A stretch of DNA of 64,000 bases from Vogesella mureinivorans (GCF_007644035.1 NZ_VMTV02000162.1:1-64000), one strand, 5' to 3'. Shown: positions 43,328-52,099, counted from the first letter of the stretch. The notes: generated from the letters alone by a model not told the origin. Program-made: numbers and translations.

Positions 43328-44080
43328 TCAGGGTTTCTGAAAGCCATAGCGGGCCAGAATGGCCTGCCCGGCGGGTGACAACACATAGTCGATAAAGCTT
43401 TTGGCCTCGCGCGGGTTGGCCGCAGCGGTGGTGCTAGCAATGGGGTAGCGGATGGGCTCACCCAGCGGCACGGTCAACGCCACTTTTACCTTGTCGGCCA
43501 TCTGCCGGGCGTCGGTAGCGTACACAAAACCAGCGTCCACCTCGCCACGCGCCACGTAGTCCAGCGACTGGCGCACGTTCAGCGTGTTGACCGCCTTGGC
43601 GCTCACCACCGGCCATAACCGGGCCGCTGCCAGCGCGTCCTGGGTATAGCGCCCTACCGGCACGCTAGCCGGGTTGCCGATCGCCACCTTGCCATAAGCT
43701 GGCCGGGCCAAGTCGGCCAGGCTTTTGGGGGCCAGCTTGCTCCCCGCCGGCACTACCAGCACCAGGGTATTGCGCGCAAAATCGCGGCGGCTGGCCGGCT
43801 GGATCAGCCCCTGTTTGGCGGCCTGCTCCAGGGTTTCCTGGTCGGCCGAGGCCAGCACATCCACCGGCGCGCCTTTGGCCAGCTGCTGCAGCAGCGCGCC
43901 AGAGGCGGCAAAGTTCAGCAGCACCTTGCTGCCGGGGTGCTGGGCCTCGAAGGCCTGCGCCACCTCTTTAAAAGCATTACTCAGGCTGGCGGCGGCCGAT
44001 ACCGTTATCTCGCCCGCCAGCGCCATACTGCAGGCCAGGCTCAGGGCCATGCTGGCGAGCAGGGTGTAAAAGCGCGTCAT
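43328..44080 (-). CDS. modA: Molybdate-binding protein ModA
   Basis: This 250-residue periplasmic protein has a signal peptide cut near ALA-GE (residue 23) and binds molybdate or tungstate. VSAAASLSNAFKEVAQAFE, NFAASGALLQQLAKGAPVDVLASAD, IGNPASVPVGRY and VDAGFVYATDA are the anion-binding blocks of ModA. ATG 44080 follows GGAGCAAGG. It heads modABC-modE and has a ModE operator 31 bp upstream. Confidence 0.95.
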   Translation of the reverse strand: MTRFYTLLASMALSLACSMALAGEITVSAAASLSNAFKEVAQAFEAQHPGSKVLLNFAASGALLQQLAKGAPVDVLASADQETLEQAAKQGLIQPASRRDFARNTLVLVVPAGSKLAPKSLADLARPAYGKVAIGNPASVPVGRYTQDALAAARLWPVVSAKAVNTLNVRQSLDYVARGEVDAGFVYATDARQMADKVKVALTVPLGEPIRYPIASTTAAANPREAKSFIDYVLSPAGQAILARYGFQKP

Positions 44081-44110
44081 GTTGCCTTGCTCCGCGTAGG
44101 GAAATCGATG

Positions 44111-44134
44111 CGCTATATAAGCATGTATATAGCG
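44111..44134 (-). promoter_or_regulatory. ModE box upstream of modA
   Basis: CGCTATATA (44111-44119) and TATATAGCG (44126-44134) are perfect inverted 9-bp arms around AGCATG. This matches the ModE operator plan (CGnTATATA-N6-TATATAnCG). It lies 31 bp upstream of the modA start, so ModE-molybdate should block the promoter. Confidence 0.9.
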
Positions 44135-44169
44135 GTAGGCGCAATACGGCAGCATGCGGCCAATTAGCG

Positions 44170-44964
44170 CTAGGCCTGCGGCCAGATTTGGGCAATATCC
44201 GCCACGCACTGCTCGAATAGCGGCTTGCCAAACAGATAGCCCTGCACCAGGTGCACACCTATGTCTTGCAGGCAGGCCAGCTCCTCGCGCGTTTCCACGC
44301 CTTCGGCAATCACGCGGATACCCAGCTCGTCGCACATGCGCACCACGCAGGCCACAATCACGCGGCTGGCTTTTTTCTGCTCGATACCCCGCACCAGCGC
44401 CATATCCAGCTTAACGATATCCGGCTGAAAACTGGCCAGCAGGTTCAGCCCGGCGTAGCCCGCGCCAAAGTCGTCAATCGCCGTCATGAAGCCAATGCGC
44501 TGGTAGGCGCTAAACACCTTGGCCAGCCAGCTGCCATCGTCGATACGCTCGCTCTCTACCGTCTCGAAAATGATCTGATCTACCGGAAAGCCAAACTGGC
44601 GTGCCGCCTGCAGCGTGGTACGTATGCACACCTCGGGGCGGTAAATGGCGTTGGGCAAAAAGTTGATGGACAGCCTGCTGCGCATACCCAGCCGCGCCGC
44701 CACCTCGATGGCTTTCACACGGCAAGCCTGGTCAAAACGGTAGCGGTTGGTGTCGTTCACCTGCGCCAGTACGCTGAGCGCCCCTTCCCCTGCCGTACCG
44801 CGCACCAGCGCCTCGTGCGCAAAAATGCTGCCGGCGCGCAGGTCGATGATGGGCTGAAAAGCGTAGCTAAAGGCAAAACCCAGCGGCTCGCCATCGCGGC
44901 AGTCACCGCAAGGGGGCAAGGCGGCGGTGGGTTCGATTGCAGGGCTGATAGGTATAAGGCTCAT
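44170..44964 (-). CDS. EAL-domain cyclic-di-GMP phosphodiesterase
   Basis: This 264-residue protein is almost entirely one EAL domain with a short N-terminal extension containing CGDCRDGE. The catalytic residues are present: EALVRG, the Asn in SINFLPN, the Glu in IFETVE, AIDDFGAGY, the Lys in IVKLD, the Glu in VIAEGVE and the Gln in LVQGYLFGKP. Hydrolysis of c-di-GMP to pGpG is therefore expected. No sensor domain is attached, so regulation must come from expression or partners. It lies divergent from the Gabija island and 36 bp downstream of the ModE box. Confidence 0.88.
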   Translation of the reverse strand: MSLIPISPAIEPTAALPPCGDCRDGEPLGFAFSYAFQPIIDLRAGSIFAHEALVRGTAGEGALSVLAQVNDTNRYRFDQACRVKAIEVAARLGMRSRLSINFLPNAIYRPEVCIRTTLQAARQFGFPVDQIIFETVESERIDDGSWLAKVFSAYQRIGFMTAIDDFGAGYAGLNLLASFQPDIVKLDMALVRGIEQKKASRVIVACVVRMCDELGIRVIAEGVETREELACLQDIGVHLVQGYLFGKPLFEQCVADIAQIWPQA

Positions 44965-45321
44965 GTGCGTACGGCATCACAATGCGTGAAGGGATATTTA
45001 TTGCCAGTATAGGGCAACTTGCAAGTAATACCGTGGCATTGTCTGGCTTGGCCGCCAGATAATCTGTTCTGGCCCGTTAAAGGCGAAAACATATCCCCTG
45101 CCGTGGCAAGGCTTGCTGCGGGTCTGTTTCCGTTAGCGTTTTTGCTAGTGTCGAAAACAGCCAGCTTGCCAACACCCTGCCATGCTCACCCAGGCAAGGC
45201 GGCCACCCGGACAGTAGTGCAACAGCCTGACAAGGCGAGAACTGCGTCGTTGATCAGGCTCTTGTACGGTCACTCATCGGCCTTAGCGGTCATTGGGATG
45301 AGCAATGCGAAACGTCAGCAA
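44965..45321. other. Intergenic region at the left edge of the Gabija island
   Basis: No gene is supported. AT-rich segments near 44990-45020 could carry the EAL gene promoter. No integrase, transposase, tRNA or flanking direct repeat was found that would explain how the neighbouring island entered. The GCGGCCAAC motif is missing here. Confidence 0.4.
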
Positions 45322-46500
45322 TCAGTCAGCTAGCCACTCTGCGGCAACACCATCCCACACAGGGTAAGGTAGATCTTTTACCAATTTGTCTTCGACCAAG
45401 AACGCTAGGCTATAGCGAGCCCGGGTGATCGCGACGTATAGCTTGTTTCGCGACTCTTCCGTTTTTTCCTTCTCGAAAACCTTGATATCGCCGCCGATAA
45501 ATTTCAGATGCTTATCTGGGGGGATTACAAGCACTCGGTCAAAGCCAAGGCCTTTACAAGATCCGAACGTGTAACAGATAAGGCTGCTTGGGAGGTACCT
45601 ACTGCCGGTGGTAGACGACCAGCGCAGTACTTGGGGCTGAAAGGCTGCCAGATAATCCTTTACTTGTGACTGCTTTACGATGAACACACCACAGTGATGG
45701 GCCATCTCGCCAGGAACTTTCTCAACACCAGATATTGTTTTATCATACATGCCAGTATGGATTGTATCTGACAGGTCGCAGATTTCCTGGACGCACCTGC
45801 GATTATTAGGTAGCGAACGTTTCTCGAACTTCATCTTACTGACGAAGTAATCAACTTTCTGCTGTGACGTCTGCGGAGCCTTATGGCCAAACGTCGTAGT
45901 GTAAATCGTCTGTCGAAAGTCCCCCACGCAACAGATCGAATTGACCATTACCTTGTTGAGCGATTTGATAACGTCGTAGTCCCAACCGACCAAATCCTGC
46001 ACTTCATCAAAAAAGACTCTTTGATAAATTTCCTTCAGTCGCTTGGCGGGGGCATCGTTGGATAGCTTCGCAATTAGAGTCGCAAGCTTTGCCAACAATC
46101 CGGAGTAAGCCTTAGTTTTGCAGGGGGTAAGGTAATGCAGTGGATTGATCGTTCCGTCTTCCGATTTTTCTGCTCTGCCTTCAATGTAGTAGGTTGTACC
46201 TGGTCTCAAGTGAGGATTGTTCTCAGTGAACGAGATGCTCGTGATCCGATCGGGAAATACCTCGCTCTGATAGGGGCGCACCATGTCTTCGAGGTAAAAA
46301 GAGAACAGCCCCTTGACGACGAAATGCTCGCTGCTGGCACCATAGAGTTCGACAAATCGGGCACGCAATTCCGCTTGGTTGTTGGTGGTATAAGTAACCA
46401 CCAGCACCCGCCCACCGCTCTTGATAACCTCAATGGCATCTGTGATGATCTTGTGAGTTTTGCCCGAACCGGCGCCAGCGATCCAGAGTTCGTTAGTCAA
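45322..46500 (-). CDS. gajB: Gabija-type UvrD-like helicase GajB
   Basis: This 392-residue superfamily 1 helicase-like protein pairs with GajA in the Gabija anti-phage system. Motifs are I IAGAGSGKT, II VFFDEVQDL, III CVGDFRQTIY, V CKGLGFDRVLVI and VI KLYVAITRARY. The start is TTG 46500 (LTNELWIAG), overlapping the gajA stop by 8 bp; no ATG lies near. It is shorter than the roughly 490-residue reference GajB and lacks much of the 1B/2B inserts. Codon use is AT-rich and unlike the flanking genes, which supports horizontal transfer. Confidence 0.82.
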   Translation of the reverse strand: MTNELWIAGAGSGKTHKIITDAIEVIKSGGRVLVVTYTTNNQAELRARFVELYGASSEHFVVKGLFSFYLEDMVRPYQSEVFPDRITSISFTENNPHLRPGTTYYIEGRAEKSEDGTINPLHYLTPCKTKAYSGLLAKLATLIAKLSNDAPAKRLKEIYQRVFFDEVQDLVGWDYDVIKSLNKVMVNSICCVGDFRQTIYTTTFGHKAPQTSQQKVDYFVSKMKFEKRSLPNNRRCVQEICDLSDTIHTGMYDKTISGVEKVPGEMAHHCGVFIVKQSQVKDYLAAFQPQVLRWSSTTGSRYLPSSLICYTFGSCKGLGFDRVLVIPPDKHLKFIGGDIKVFEKEKTEESRNKLYVAITRARYSLAFLVEDKLVKDLPYPVWDGVAAEWLAD

Positions 46501-48151
46501 AAGCGAGCACCTCGTCCAAGAACGGTGGGTATTTGAAGTCCAGCTCACTATCAAAGAGCCTGATGGCCGAATCGACCTTGCGGGTACCTTTGCCATTGCC
46601 TTTTACGCTCTTAAACCACCCGATCAGATTTTCTCGTCTGTCTTCCAAGGTTATGTTTTCGTCGTACAGCTTATAGGTCTGACTCGATAACACCTCTTTT
46701 GCAAACGCATTAAGTGTTTCAATATCGATCGCATTGGCATAAATCATTGCCGGCTCAAGTGAAAACTCTTCGTTTTCAACTGGCGAGAACAGTTTGATAT
46801 TGGGGAACGCTGTGTATTCCAGACGTTCTTGCACAACGTTAGCGTGATAGTCACCGTCATTATCCCTGAGCACATGGATCTTGGTGCCAATCTCCTTGCC
46901 CACCTCAATGAAAGTTTTGAATCCCACGCCACGCACCACGATGATATCGATCCCATCTTGCTCAGGCAGTCGTTCATGTTTTCGTTGGTAGATTTTTTTG
47001 AGTACCAGTTCATCCGACGGCCCCTCGACCAGAATGACCTTGCTAGACAGTGCCACCCGCAAAGTATCGTAGCCGGGGAGACGCTTGAGCGTTTTCACCA
47101 CTTTGGGGTCTAGCTTGTGCAACCTTTTGTAGCCGGTTTGCACTAGGCAAATCTTGTCGATACTGAGTTTGTTCAGTACGTAGGAGCTATGGGTGGTCAG
47201 AAACAACTGCTTGTCGCCCCGCTGACTTTCGACGTAGTGCACGAGCTTGTTCAGATTGGTGTGAGACAGGTGGTTTTCAGGCTCTTCCATCATCACCAAA
47301 TCGATATCATGGGATTTGTTCTGGATGGCCAGTTTGATCTGTATATTGCTTTGCTCGCCTTTGCCAATGAAGTGAAACGGCACATCATCGACCTCCAATT
47401 GCAGGCCGGTTTGTATGGAGCCCGCTGGTAACGTACTTGCTGCAATGGTGAGCTTGCTATCAGTGATGAGGTGATCCGCATCAAGATTGGAGTTAACCGT
47501 CTGAACCTCTCCAGAGTTGTTAAACACCTGTAGGTTTTCACGATAATTGAGGGTCAGTTTTACCAAATCCTCCTTCTCGAGAGCAGTGTTCAGGATGCTC
47601 GAAATGTACTGATTCTTGCCCATTGTTGGGTGGATGCGTGTGGGGTCGATGTACAGCGCCTTGAATTTCTTGGCGATCGGCTTAATCGGGTTCCAGGAGA
47701 AATCGAGCCAGTCCAGCTTGTAAAACTCGATCGGAATGCTGGTGATGTTGGGTCTGGTCAGCAGGTAGCGCTCGTACACCGGCTCCAGCGACGCATCGAA
47801 ACAGGCTTGCACTACGACGCCCTGGGCGTCTGCCTTGAGGCTATTATTTACGCCTCGGTACTCAGGTACGCCTTCAATGTAGGCCTCGATGATCAGACTG
47901 GGTAGGTACTTCGGGGTTTTGTCAGAGGCGAGGAACTGATTGACGGCATCCTGATTGAAAAGATCAGGGGAGAATTCGTTGTTAAAGGGCCGACCTCGAT
48001 GGTTGTAATTGAGAACAATTTCTAACGCTTCTAGGATCGTGCTTTTGCCAGCATTGTTATCGCCGACGAAAATATTAACGTCGTCATTAAACTCAAAAAG
48101 TTCGTTGCGAAATTTTTTGAAGTTGACCAGCTTGATTGATTTAACGTGCAC
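46493..48151 (-). CDS. gajA: Gabija-type OLD-family ATPase/TOPRIM nuclease GajA
   Basis: This 552-residue protein has an N-terminal ABC-type ATPase domain and a C-terminal TOPRIM nuclease domain. Walker A is GDNNAGKST (residues 30-38), Walker B with catalytic Glu is VMMEEPENHLS, and a THSSYVL switch follows. The TOPRIM hallmarks are ILVEGPSDELV and the DxD in LRDNDGDY. This class 2 OLD layout directly followed by a UvrD-like helicase defines Gabija; GajA nicks DNA at specific sequences and is held inactive by nucleotides until phage infection depletes them. Length is near the reference of about 578. Confidence 0.85.
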   Translation of the reverse strand: MHVKSIKLVNFKKFRNELFEFNDDVNIFVGDNNAGKSTILEALEIVLNYNHRGRPFNNEFSPDLFNQDAVNQFLASDKTPKYLPSLIIEAYIEGVPEYRGVNNSLKADAQGVVVQACFDASLEPVYERYLLTRPNITSIPIEFYKLDWLDFSWNPIKPIAKKFKALYIDPTRIHPTMGKNQYISSILNTALEKEDLVKLTLNYRENLQVFNNSGEVQTVNSNLDADHLITDSKLTIAASTLPAGSIQTGLQLEVDDVPFHFIGKGEQSNIQIKLAIQNKSHDIDLVMMEEPENHLSHTNLNKLVHYVESQRGDKQLFLTTHSSYVLNKLSIDKICLVQTGYKRLHKLDPKVVKTLKRLPGYDTLRVALSSKVILVEGPSDELVLKKIYQRKHERLPEQDGIDIIVVRGVGFKTFIEVGKEIGTKIHVLRDNDGDYHANVVQERLEYTAFPNIKLFSPVENEEFSLEPAMIYANAIDIETLNAFAKEVLSSQTYKLYDENITLEDRRENLIGWFKSVKGNGKGTRKVDSAIRLFDSELDFKYPPFLDEVLAFD

Positions 48152-48163
48152 TTTCCAATCCCT

Positions 48164-48397
48164 CTATATATCGTTCCGCAGTGGCGCATCACCATAATGA
48201 GTGAACGGTACCTCGAGTAGCGCATGCTGTCCATATGACGAGCAGCTTTTTAGGATCAACTGTAAATCGCCTATGGGTACAAAATCACACCAGATGGCTA
48301 TTCTTGGACGTCTTGTGCCTATCACAACCAACCGCTTTGCGTCGGAGGCCGTCGATTCGGCGATGGAATCCAACTGTCCAACTTGACCGATAGCCAA
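48164..48397 (-). CDS. Possible small ORF or gene remnant upstream of gajA
   Basis: A 77-codon frame ends 12 bp before gajA. Its later part (KRLVVIGTRRPRIAIWCDFV, then GDLQLILKSCSSYGQH and LLEVPFTHYGDAP) reads like genuine protein with beta-strand periodicity, while the first 20 residues are less convincing. No ribosome site is obvious before the ATG at 48397. It could be the C-terminal remnant of a disrupted island gene, or a small accessory of the defence pair. No family is recognised. Confidence 0.35.
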   Translation of the reverse strand: MAIGQVGQLDSIAESTASDAKRLVVIGTRRPRIAIWCDFVPIGDLQLILKSCSSYGQHALLEVPFTHYGDAPLRNDI

Positions 48398-48529
48398 TCA
48401 CTCACGACAGGTGCGACGCGCAAGCCTGGTATGACTCACCACAAGGCAGCCGTCGAATGCCTGGCAGGTCTGGGCGGTTGCTTGCCACTTCAATTACTGG
48501 ATCAGCCCCGGCTCCCACCCAAACACCAC
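48398..48529. other. Right edge of the Gabija island
   Basis: No gene or mobile-element end is visible. Composition returns toward that of the core genome across this stretch, and the NemR-box-like operator follows at 48530. Confidence 0.35.
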
Positions 48530-48545
48530 TAGACTGACCAGTCTA
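48530..48545 (+). promoter_or_regulatory. NemR-box-like operator upstream of the TetR gene
   Basis: TAGACT and AGTCTA flank a 4-bp centre, giving a 16-bp palindrome. It closely follows the E. coli NemR box plan (TAGACC-N4-GGTCTA) and lies 11 bp before the regulator's first ATG, consistent with autorepression. Confidence 0.8.
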
Positions 48546-48556
48546 TTTGTCTTATC

Positions 48557-49174
48557 ATGCAAGGCATGGCACGAGAACGACTACACACCGACACCCGCGA
48601 ACACATCCTGGCTACTGGCGAGGCGCTGATCCATGGCCGCAGCTTTACGGCGATGGGCCTGACCGAGCTCTTGAACGAAGCCGGGGTGCCGAAGGGGTCG
48701 TTTTATCATTACTTCAAGTCGAAAGAAGACTTCGGCGTCGCCATGCTTACCCGCTACTTTGCGGTGTACCGCGAGCGTGTCGGCCTGCTGCTGGCCGATG
48801 ACAACATGGGTGATGGCCGTGCCCGGCTGCTGGCTTACTTTCGGCAATGGCTGGACAACCACGCCCGCTGTGAAGCGCACAGCTGCCTGGCGGTAAAGCT
48901 GGCGGCCGAGGTGTCCGACCTGTCCGAGCCGATGCGCCTGGCGCTACACGAGGGCATGGACGCTATCGTGCACAGGTTGGCCGCATGCATCCGCGCTGGC
49001 CAGGCCGATGGCAGCATCAAGCCGCAGCTGCCACCGGATGAAACCGCCTACGCGCTGTACAGCCTGTGGCTGGGCGCGGCACTGATGCAGAAAACGCAGC
49101 ACAGCCTGGTGCCGCTGCAGGCAGCCATGATCCATACCGAAGGCCAGCTGGCGCCCTGCCCCCCGGCAGCCTGA
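48557..49174 (+). CDS. nemR: NemR-like TetR-family repressor
   Basis: This 205-residue TetR regulator has the N-terminal helix-turn-helix FTAMGLTELLNEAGVPKGSFYHYFKSKEDFGVAML, very close to NemR, which senses reactive electrophiles and hypochlorite through Cys residues. Cys residues near HARCEAHSCLAVKLAAE (about 113-119) are candidate redox sensors. NemR-box-like palindromes precede both this gene and the next. ATG 48557 is used; ATG 48566 (MARERLHTDTREH) is equally possible. A terminator separates it from the enzymes it should control. Confidence 0.82.
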   Translation: MQGMARERLHTDTREHILATGEALIHGRSFTAMGLTELLNEAGVPKGSFYHYFKSKEDFGVAMLTRYFAVYRERVGLLLADDNMGDGRARLLAYFRQWLDNHARCEAHSCLAVKLAAEVSDLSEPMRLALHEGMDAIVHRLAACIRAGQADGSIKPQLPPDETAYALYSLWLGAALMQKTQHSLVPLQAAMIHTEGQLAPCPPAA

Positions 49175-49186
49175 CACCGACACATA

Positions 49187-49215
49187 CCGTTTGCTCACGG
49201 GCAGGCGGTTTTTTT
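49187..49215 (+). terminator. Terminator after the NemR-like gene
   Basis: CCGTTTGC (49187-49194) pairs with GCAGGCGG (49201-49208) using two G-U pairs, followed by seven T residues. The enzyme genes downstream therefore need their own promoter, next to the second NemR-box-like site. Confidence 0.75.
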
Positions 49216-49226
49216 GAAGCACAATC

Positions 49227-49241
49227 TAGACGACTGGTCTA
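49227..49241 (+). promoter_or_regulatory. NemR-box-like operator upstream of the nitroreductase gene
   Basis: TAGAC and GTCTA flank a 5-bp centre in a 15-bp site, one base shorter than the site at 48530-48545. It lies 25 bp before the nitroreductase ATG, so the same repressor probably controls the enzymes. Confidence 0.7.
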
Positions 49242-49265
49242 ATAACTAATTCTTCGGAGCTTGTG

Positions 49266-50006
49266 ATGAACCACGCGATTGAACAGATGCAACAACACCG
49301 CAGTATCCGCAGCTACCAGGACAAAGCGGTACCGGCCGAGGTGCTGGACGCGGTACTGCGCGCCGCCTGGCACGGCCCTACCTCCATCAACGGCCAGCAA
49401 GTGTCGCTGGTGGTGGTACAGGATGCCGCCCGCCGTGCGCGCATTGCCGAGATCGCCGGCGGCCAACCGTGGATCGCCCAGGCGCCGGTATTTATTGCCG
49501 TGGTAGCCGACTTCTACAAAACCCGCCTGGGCGTGGCTGCCGCCGGTAGCGAACAATTGATCCACGACAGCGTGGAAGGCTTTGCCGTGGCCGCTGTGGA
49601 CGCCGGCATTACCCTGGGCAACCTGATGACCGCCGCCCGCGCCGCCGGCCTGGGCGTGGTGCCGATTGGCGGCATCCGCCGCGACCCGGCCGCCATGATC
49701 GAGCTGCTGGGCCTGCCCGAGCTCACCTTCCCGCTGGCTGGTGTGGTGCTGGGTTACAGCGCCGACGATAGCGCCGTGAAGCCACGCCTGCCACTGGCCA
49801 CGTTTGCCCACAGCGAGCGCTACGACGCCGCCGCCCTGCCCGGCCATATCGCCGCCTACGACCAGACCCTGCAGCAACACTGGCAAAACCTGGGCCGCGC
49901 CGACGGCGAGCCGTGGAGCCAGAGCATCGCCCGCTATTATCAGCAAGTGTATTTCCCGCAAGTGGCCCCGGTAGCACGCGCCCAGGGCTTTGGATTCGAC
50001 CGCTAA
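49266..50006 (+). CDS. NADPH-dependent nitroreductase-family oxidoreductase
   Basis: This 246-residue flavoprotein resembles NfsA/Frp-type nitro/flavin reductases. The FMN-binding QHRSIRSYQDKAVP and AAWHGPTSINGQQVSLVVV at the N-terminus, GVVPIGGIRRDP in the middle and LAGVVLGYSADDSAVKPRLP are the family blocks. It probably reduces quinones, nitroaromatics or other electrophiles using NADPH. ATG 49266 is preferred over GTG 49263. It precedes nemA by 21 bp in an operon under NemR-like control. Confidence 0.85.
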   Translation: MNHAIEQMQQHRSIRSYQDKAVPAEVLDAVLRAAWHGPTSINGQQVSLVVVQDAARRARIAEIAGGQPWIAQAPVFIAVVADFYKTRLGVAAAGSEQLIHDSVEGFAVAAVDAGITLGNLMTAARAAGLGVVPIGGIRRDPAAMIELLGLPELTFPLAGVVLGYSADDSAVKPRLPLATFAHSERYDAAALPGHIAAYDQTLQQHWQNLGRADGEPWSQSIARYYQQVYFPQVAPVARAQGFGFDR

Positions 50007-50027
50007 ACCGCAAATAAAGGACACCTC

Positions 50028-51128
50028 ATGCAAGCCGACAAACTGCTTACCCCCGTGCGCCTGGGCGCCGTTACCCTGAACAACCGTGTGCTGATGGCAC
50101 CGCTGACCCGCCTGCGCAATACCGAGCCGGGCGACGTGCCCACCGAGCTGGCCATCGAGTACTACCGCCAGCGCGCCGGTGCCGGCCTGATCATCAACGA
50201 AGGCACCCACATCTCCCCCACCGCTAAAGGCTACGCCGGCGCGCCGGGTATCTACAGCGAAGACCAGATCCAGATGTGGCAGCGCGTGAACGACGCCGTG
50301 CATGCCGAAGGCGGCAAGATCGCCATCCAGCTGTGGCACACCGGCCGTATCTCGCACACCAGCCTGCAGCCGGGTGGCGAAGCACCGGTGGCCCCGTCCG
50401 CCATTGCCGCCGACAGCAACACCAATATCCGTGACGAAAACGGCCAGCTGGTACGCGCCCCGGTGTCCACGCCGCGCGCACTGGAAACCGCCGAAATCGC
50501 CGACCTGATCGAAGACTACCGCCGCGCCACCGACAACGCGCGCCGCGCCGGCTTCGACCTGGTGGAAATCCACGGTGCCCACGGCTACCTGCTGGACCAG
50601 TTCCTGTCGCCCGTGGCCAACCAGCGTACCGACCAGTACGGCGGCAGCGTGGAAAACCGCGCCCGCATCGTGCTGGAAGTGCTGGATGCGGTGATTGCCG
50701 AATGGGACGCCGACCACGTGGGCATCCGCCTGTCGCCGCTGGGCGTGTTCAACGGCCTGTCGGAAACCGACCAGCAAGAGATGGCGCTGTACCTGATCGG
50801 CGAAATCGCCAAGCGCGGTATCGCCTTCCTGCACCTGTCCGAGCCGGACTGGGCCGGCGGCCCGGCCTGGAGCGACGACTTCCGCCAGCGCGTGCGTGCC
50901 GTCTACCCAGGCAGCATCGTGGCGGCCGGTGGCTACACGCTGGAAAAAGCCGAAAAACTGATCGGCGCCGGCCTGATCGACGCCGTGGCCTTTGGCCGCA
51001 GCTTCATCGCCAACCCGGACCTGCCGGCCCGCCTGGCCGCCGGTGCCGCGCTGAACCCGCCACGCCCGGAAACCTTCTACGGTGGCGGCGCCGAGGGCTA
51101 CACCGACTACCCGGTACTGGGCCAGTAA
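50028..51128 (+). CDS. nemA: Old-yellow-enzyme alkene reductase (NemA-like)
   Basis: This 366-residue FMN-dependent enoate/N-ethylmaleimide reductase detoxifies reactive carbonyls and nitro esters. The beta-alpha barrel landmarks are [19 protein letters not shown], the active-site pair in [28 protein letters not shown] and [15 protein letters not shown], and [12 protein letters not shown] with [13 protein letters not shown] in the phosphate-binding loop. In E. coli nemA follows nemR; here a nitroreductase is inserted between them. Confidence 0.93.
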   Translation: MQADKLLTPVRLGAVTLNNRVLMAPLTRLRNTEPGDVPTELAIEYYRQRAGAGLIINEGTHISPTAKGYAGAPGIYSEDQIQMWQRVNDAVHAEGGKIAIQLWHTGRISHTSLQPGGEAPVAPSAIAADSNTNIRDENGQLVRAPVSTPRALETAEIADLIEDYRRATDNARRAGFDLVEIHGAHGYLLDQFLSPVANQRTDQYGGSVENRARIVLEVLDAVIAEWDADHVGIRLSPLGVFNGLSETDQQEMALYLIGEIAKRGIAFLHLSEPDWAGGPAWSDDFRQRVRAVYPGSIVAAGGYTLEKAEKLIGAGLIDAVAFGRSFIANPDLPARLAAGAALNPPRPETFYGGGAEGYTDYPVLGQ

Positions 51129-51179
51129 GCCCCCTGCCCGGCGCAGGTTTGCCCGTATCGGGCACATAACGACGATATT

Positions 51180-51205
51180 GCCTGCGGCCAACGGTGGCCG
51201 CAGGC
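51180..51205. repeat. Inverted pair of the GCGGCCAAC-type motif
   Basis: GCCTGCGGCCA (51180-51190) and TGGCCGCAGGC (51195-51205) are perfect 11-bp arms around ACGG. Only the left arm completes the exact 9-mer. It lies 51 bp downstream of nemA and may serve as a terminator without T-tract. Confidence 0.75.
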
Positions 51206-51347
51206 CCGGCTGCTGACAACGTACCGACCAAGGTCTGACCTGCCTCGGCAAAGCCGGGCCGCTTACTGTCAGTACTGGCATCCGCAGCCTTGCTGCTTAG
51301 ACAACAAACCCTGTGTGCACGGCAAACAGGGTTTGCCATCCATCTCT

Positions 51348-51373
51348 GCCTGCGGCCAACGTTGGCCGCAGGC
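51348..51373. repeat. Perfect palindrome of the GCGGCCAAC motif before the PfpI gene
   Basis: GCCTGCGGCCAAC (51348-51360) and GTTGGCCGCAGGC (51361-51373) are perfect 13-bp arms with no loop bases. It lies 16 bp upstream of the ATG, so in RNA it would sit next to the ribosome site and could affect translation. Confidence 0.85.
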
Positions 51374-51389
51374 CACTACGAGAGACACC

Positions 51390-52073
51390 ATGAAAAATGT
51401 ACTGTTTGTGCTGACCAGCCACGACCAGCTGGGTGATACCGGCCACAAAACCGGCTTTTGGGTAGAAGAATTCGCCGCGCCTTACTACGTGCTGGCCGAC
51501 GCCGGCATCAACGTGACCCTGGCCTCGCCACTGGGCGGCCAGCCACCTATCGACCCGAAAAGCGCCGACCCGGCGTTTGCCACCCCCGCTACCCACCGCT
51601 TTGACGACGACAGCGCGCTGCAAGCCCGCCTGGCCGCTACCCTGCCGCTGGCCAGCGTGGATGCGGCCAACTACGACGCGGTGTTCTACCCCGGTGGCCA
51701 CGGCCCGCTGTGGGACCTGGTAGACAATGCCGACTCGCTGCGCCTGATCGCCGACACCATCGCCGCCGGCAAGCCGCTGGGCGCGGTATGCCACGCCAGC
51801 GCCGCGCTGGTGAACGCGCAAGCCGCCGACGGCACGCCACTGGTGGCCGGTAAACAGGTCACCGGCTTTAGCAATACCGAAGAAGACGCGGTGCAGCTCA
51901 CCGCCATCGTGCCGCTGCTGGTAGAGGACGCCCTGCAAGCCAAGGGCGGCTTGTACAGCAAAGGCCCGGACTGGGCACCGTTCGTGCTGGAGGACGGCCT
52001 GCTGATTACCGGCCAGAACCCGGCCTCGTCCGAAGGTGTAGCGCACGCGCTGCTGGCGCGCCTGCAGGGCTAA
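51390..52073 (+). CDS. DJ-1/PfpI-family protein (glyoxalase III-like)
   Basis: This 227-residue protein has the class I glutamine-amidotransferase-like fold with the nucleophile elbow GAVCHASAAL (Cys) and YDAVFYPGGHGPLWDL. TGFWVEEFAAPYYVLADAGINVTLASPLGG is typical of the HSP31-like/KNR4 group with methylglyoxalase or deglycase activity. As the last gene of the NemR-like locus it likely removes methylglyoxal, paralleling gloA in E. coli nemRA-gloA. ATG 51390 follows GAGAGACACC. Confidence 0.85.
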   Translation: MKNVLFVLTSHDQLGDTGHKTGFWVEEFAAPYYVLADAGINVTLASPLGGQPPIDPKSADPAFATPATHRFDDDSALQARLAATLPLASVDAANYDAVFYPGGHGPLWDLVDNADSLRLIADTIAAGKPLGAVCHASAALVNAQAADGTPLVAGKQVTGFSNTEEDAVQLTAIVPLLVEDALQAKGGLYSKGPDWAPFVLEDGLLITGQNPASSEGVAHALLARLQG

Positions 52074-52099
52074 GCTGGCAATAGCTGGTTTAAAAGCAG

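Larger units (their letters stand above)
51129..51389. other. Intergenic region with stacked hairpins before the PfpI gene
   Basis: No gene is seen. It holds three hairpins: a GCGGCCAAC inverted pair at 51180-51205, a 10-bp stem CAAACCCTGT (51305-51314) with ACAGGGTTTG (51326-51335), and a perfect motif palindrome at 51348-51373 lying 16 bp before the ATG. None has a clear T-tract on the plus strand. Confidence 0.55.

Noticed and set aside
44155-44165. An extra copy of the 9-mer beside the EAL gene
   Set aside because: It reads GCGGCCAAT and differs at the last base, so it was not counted.
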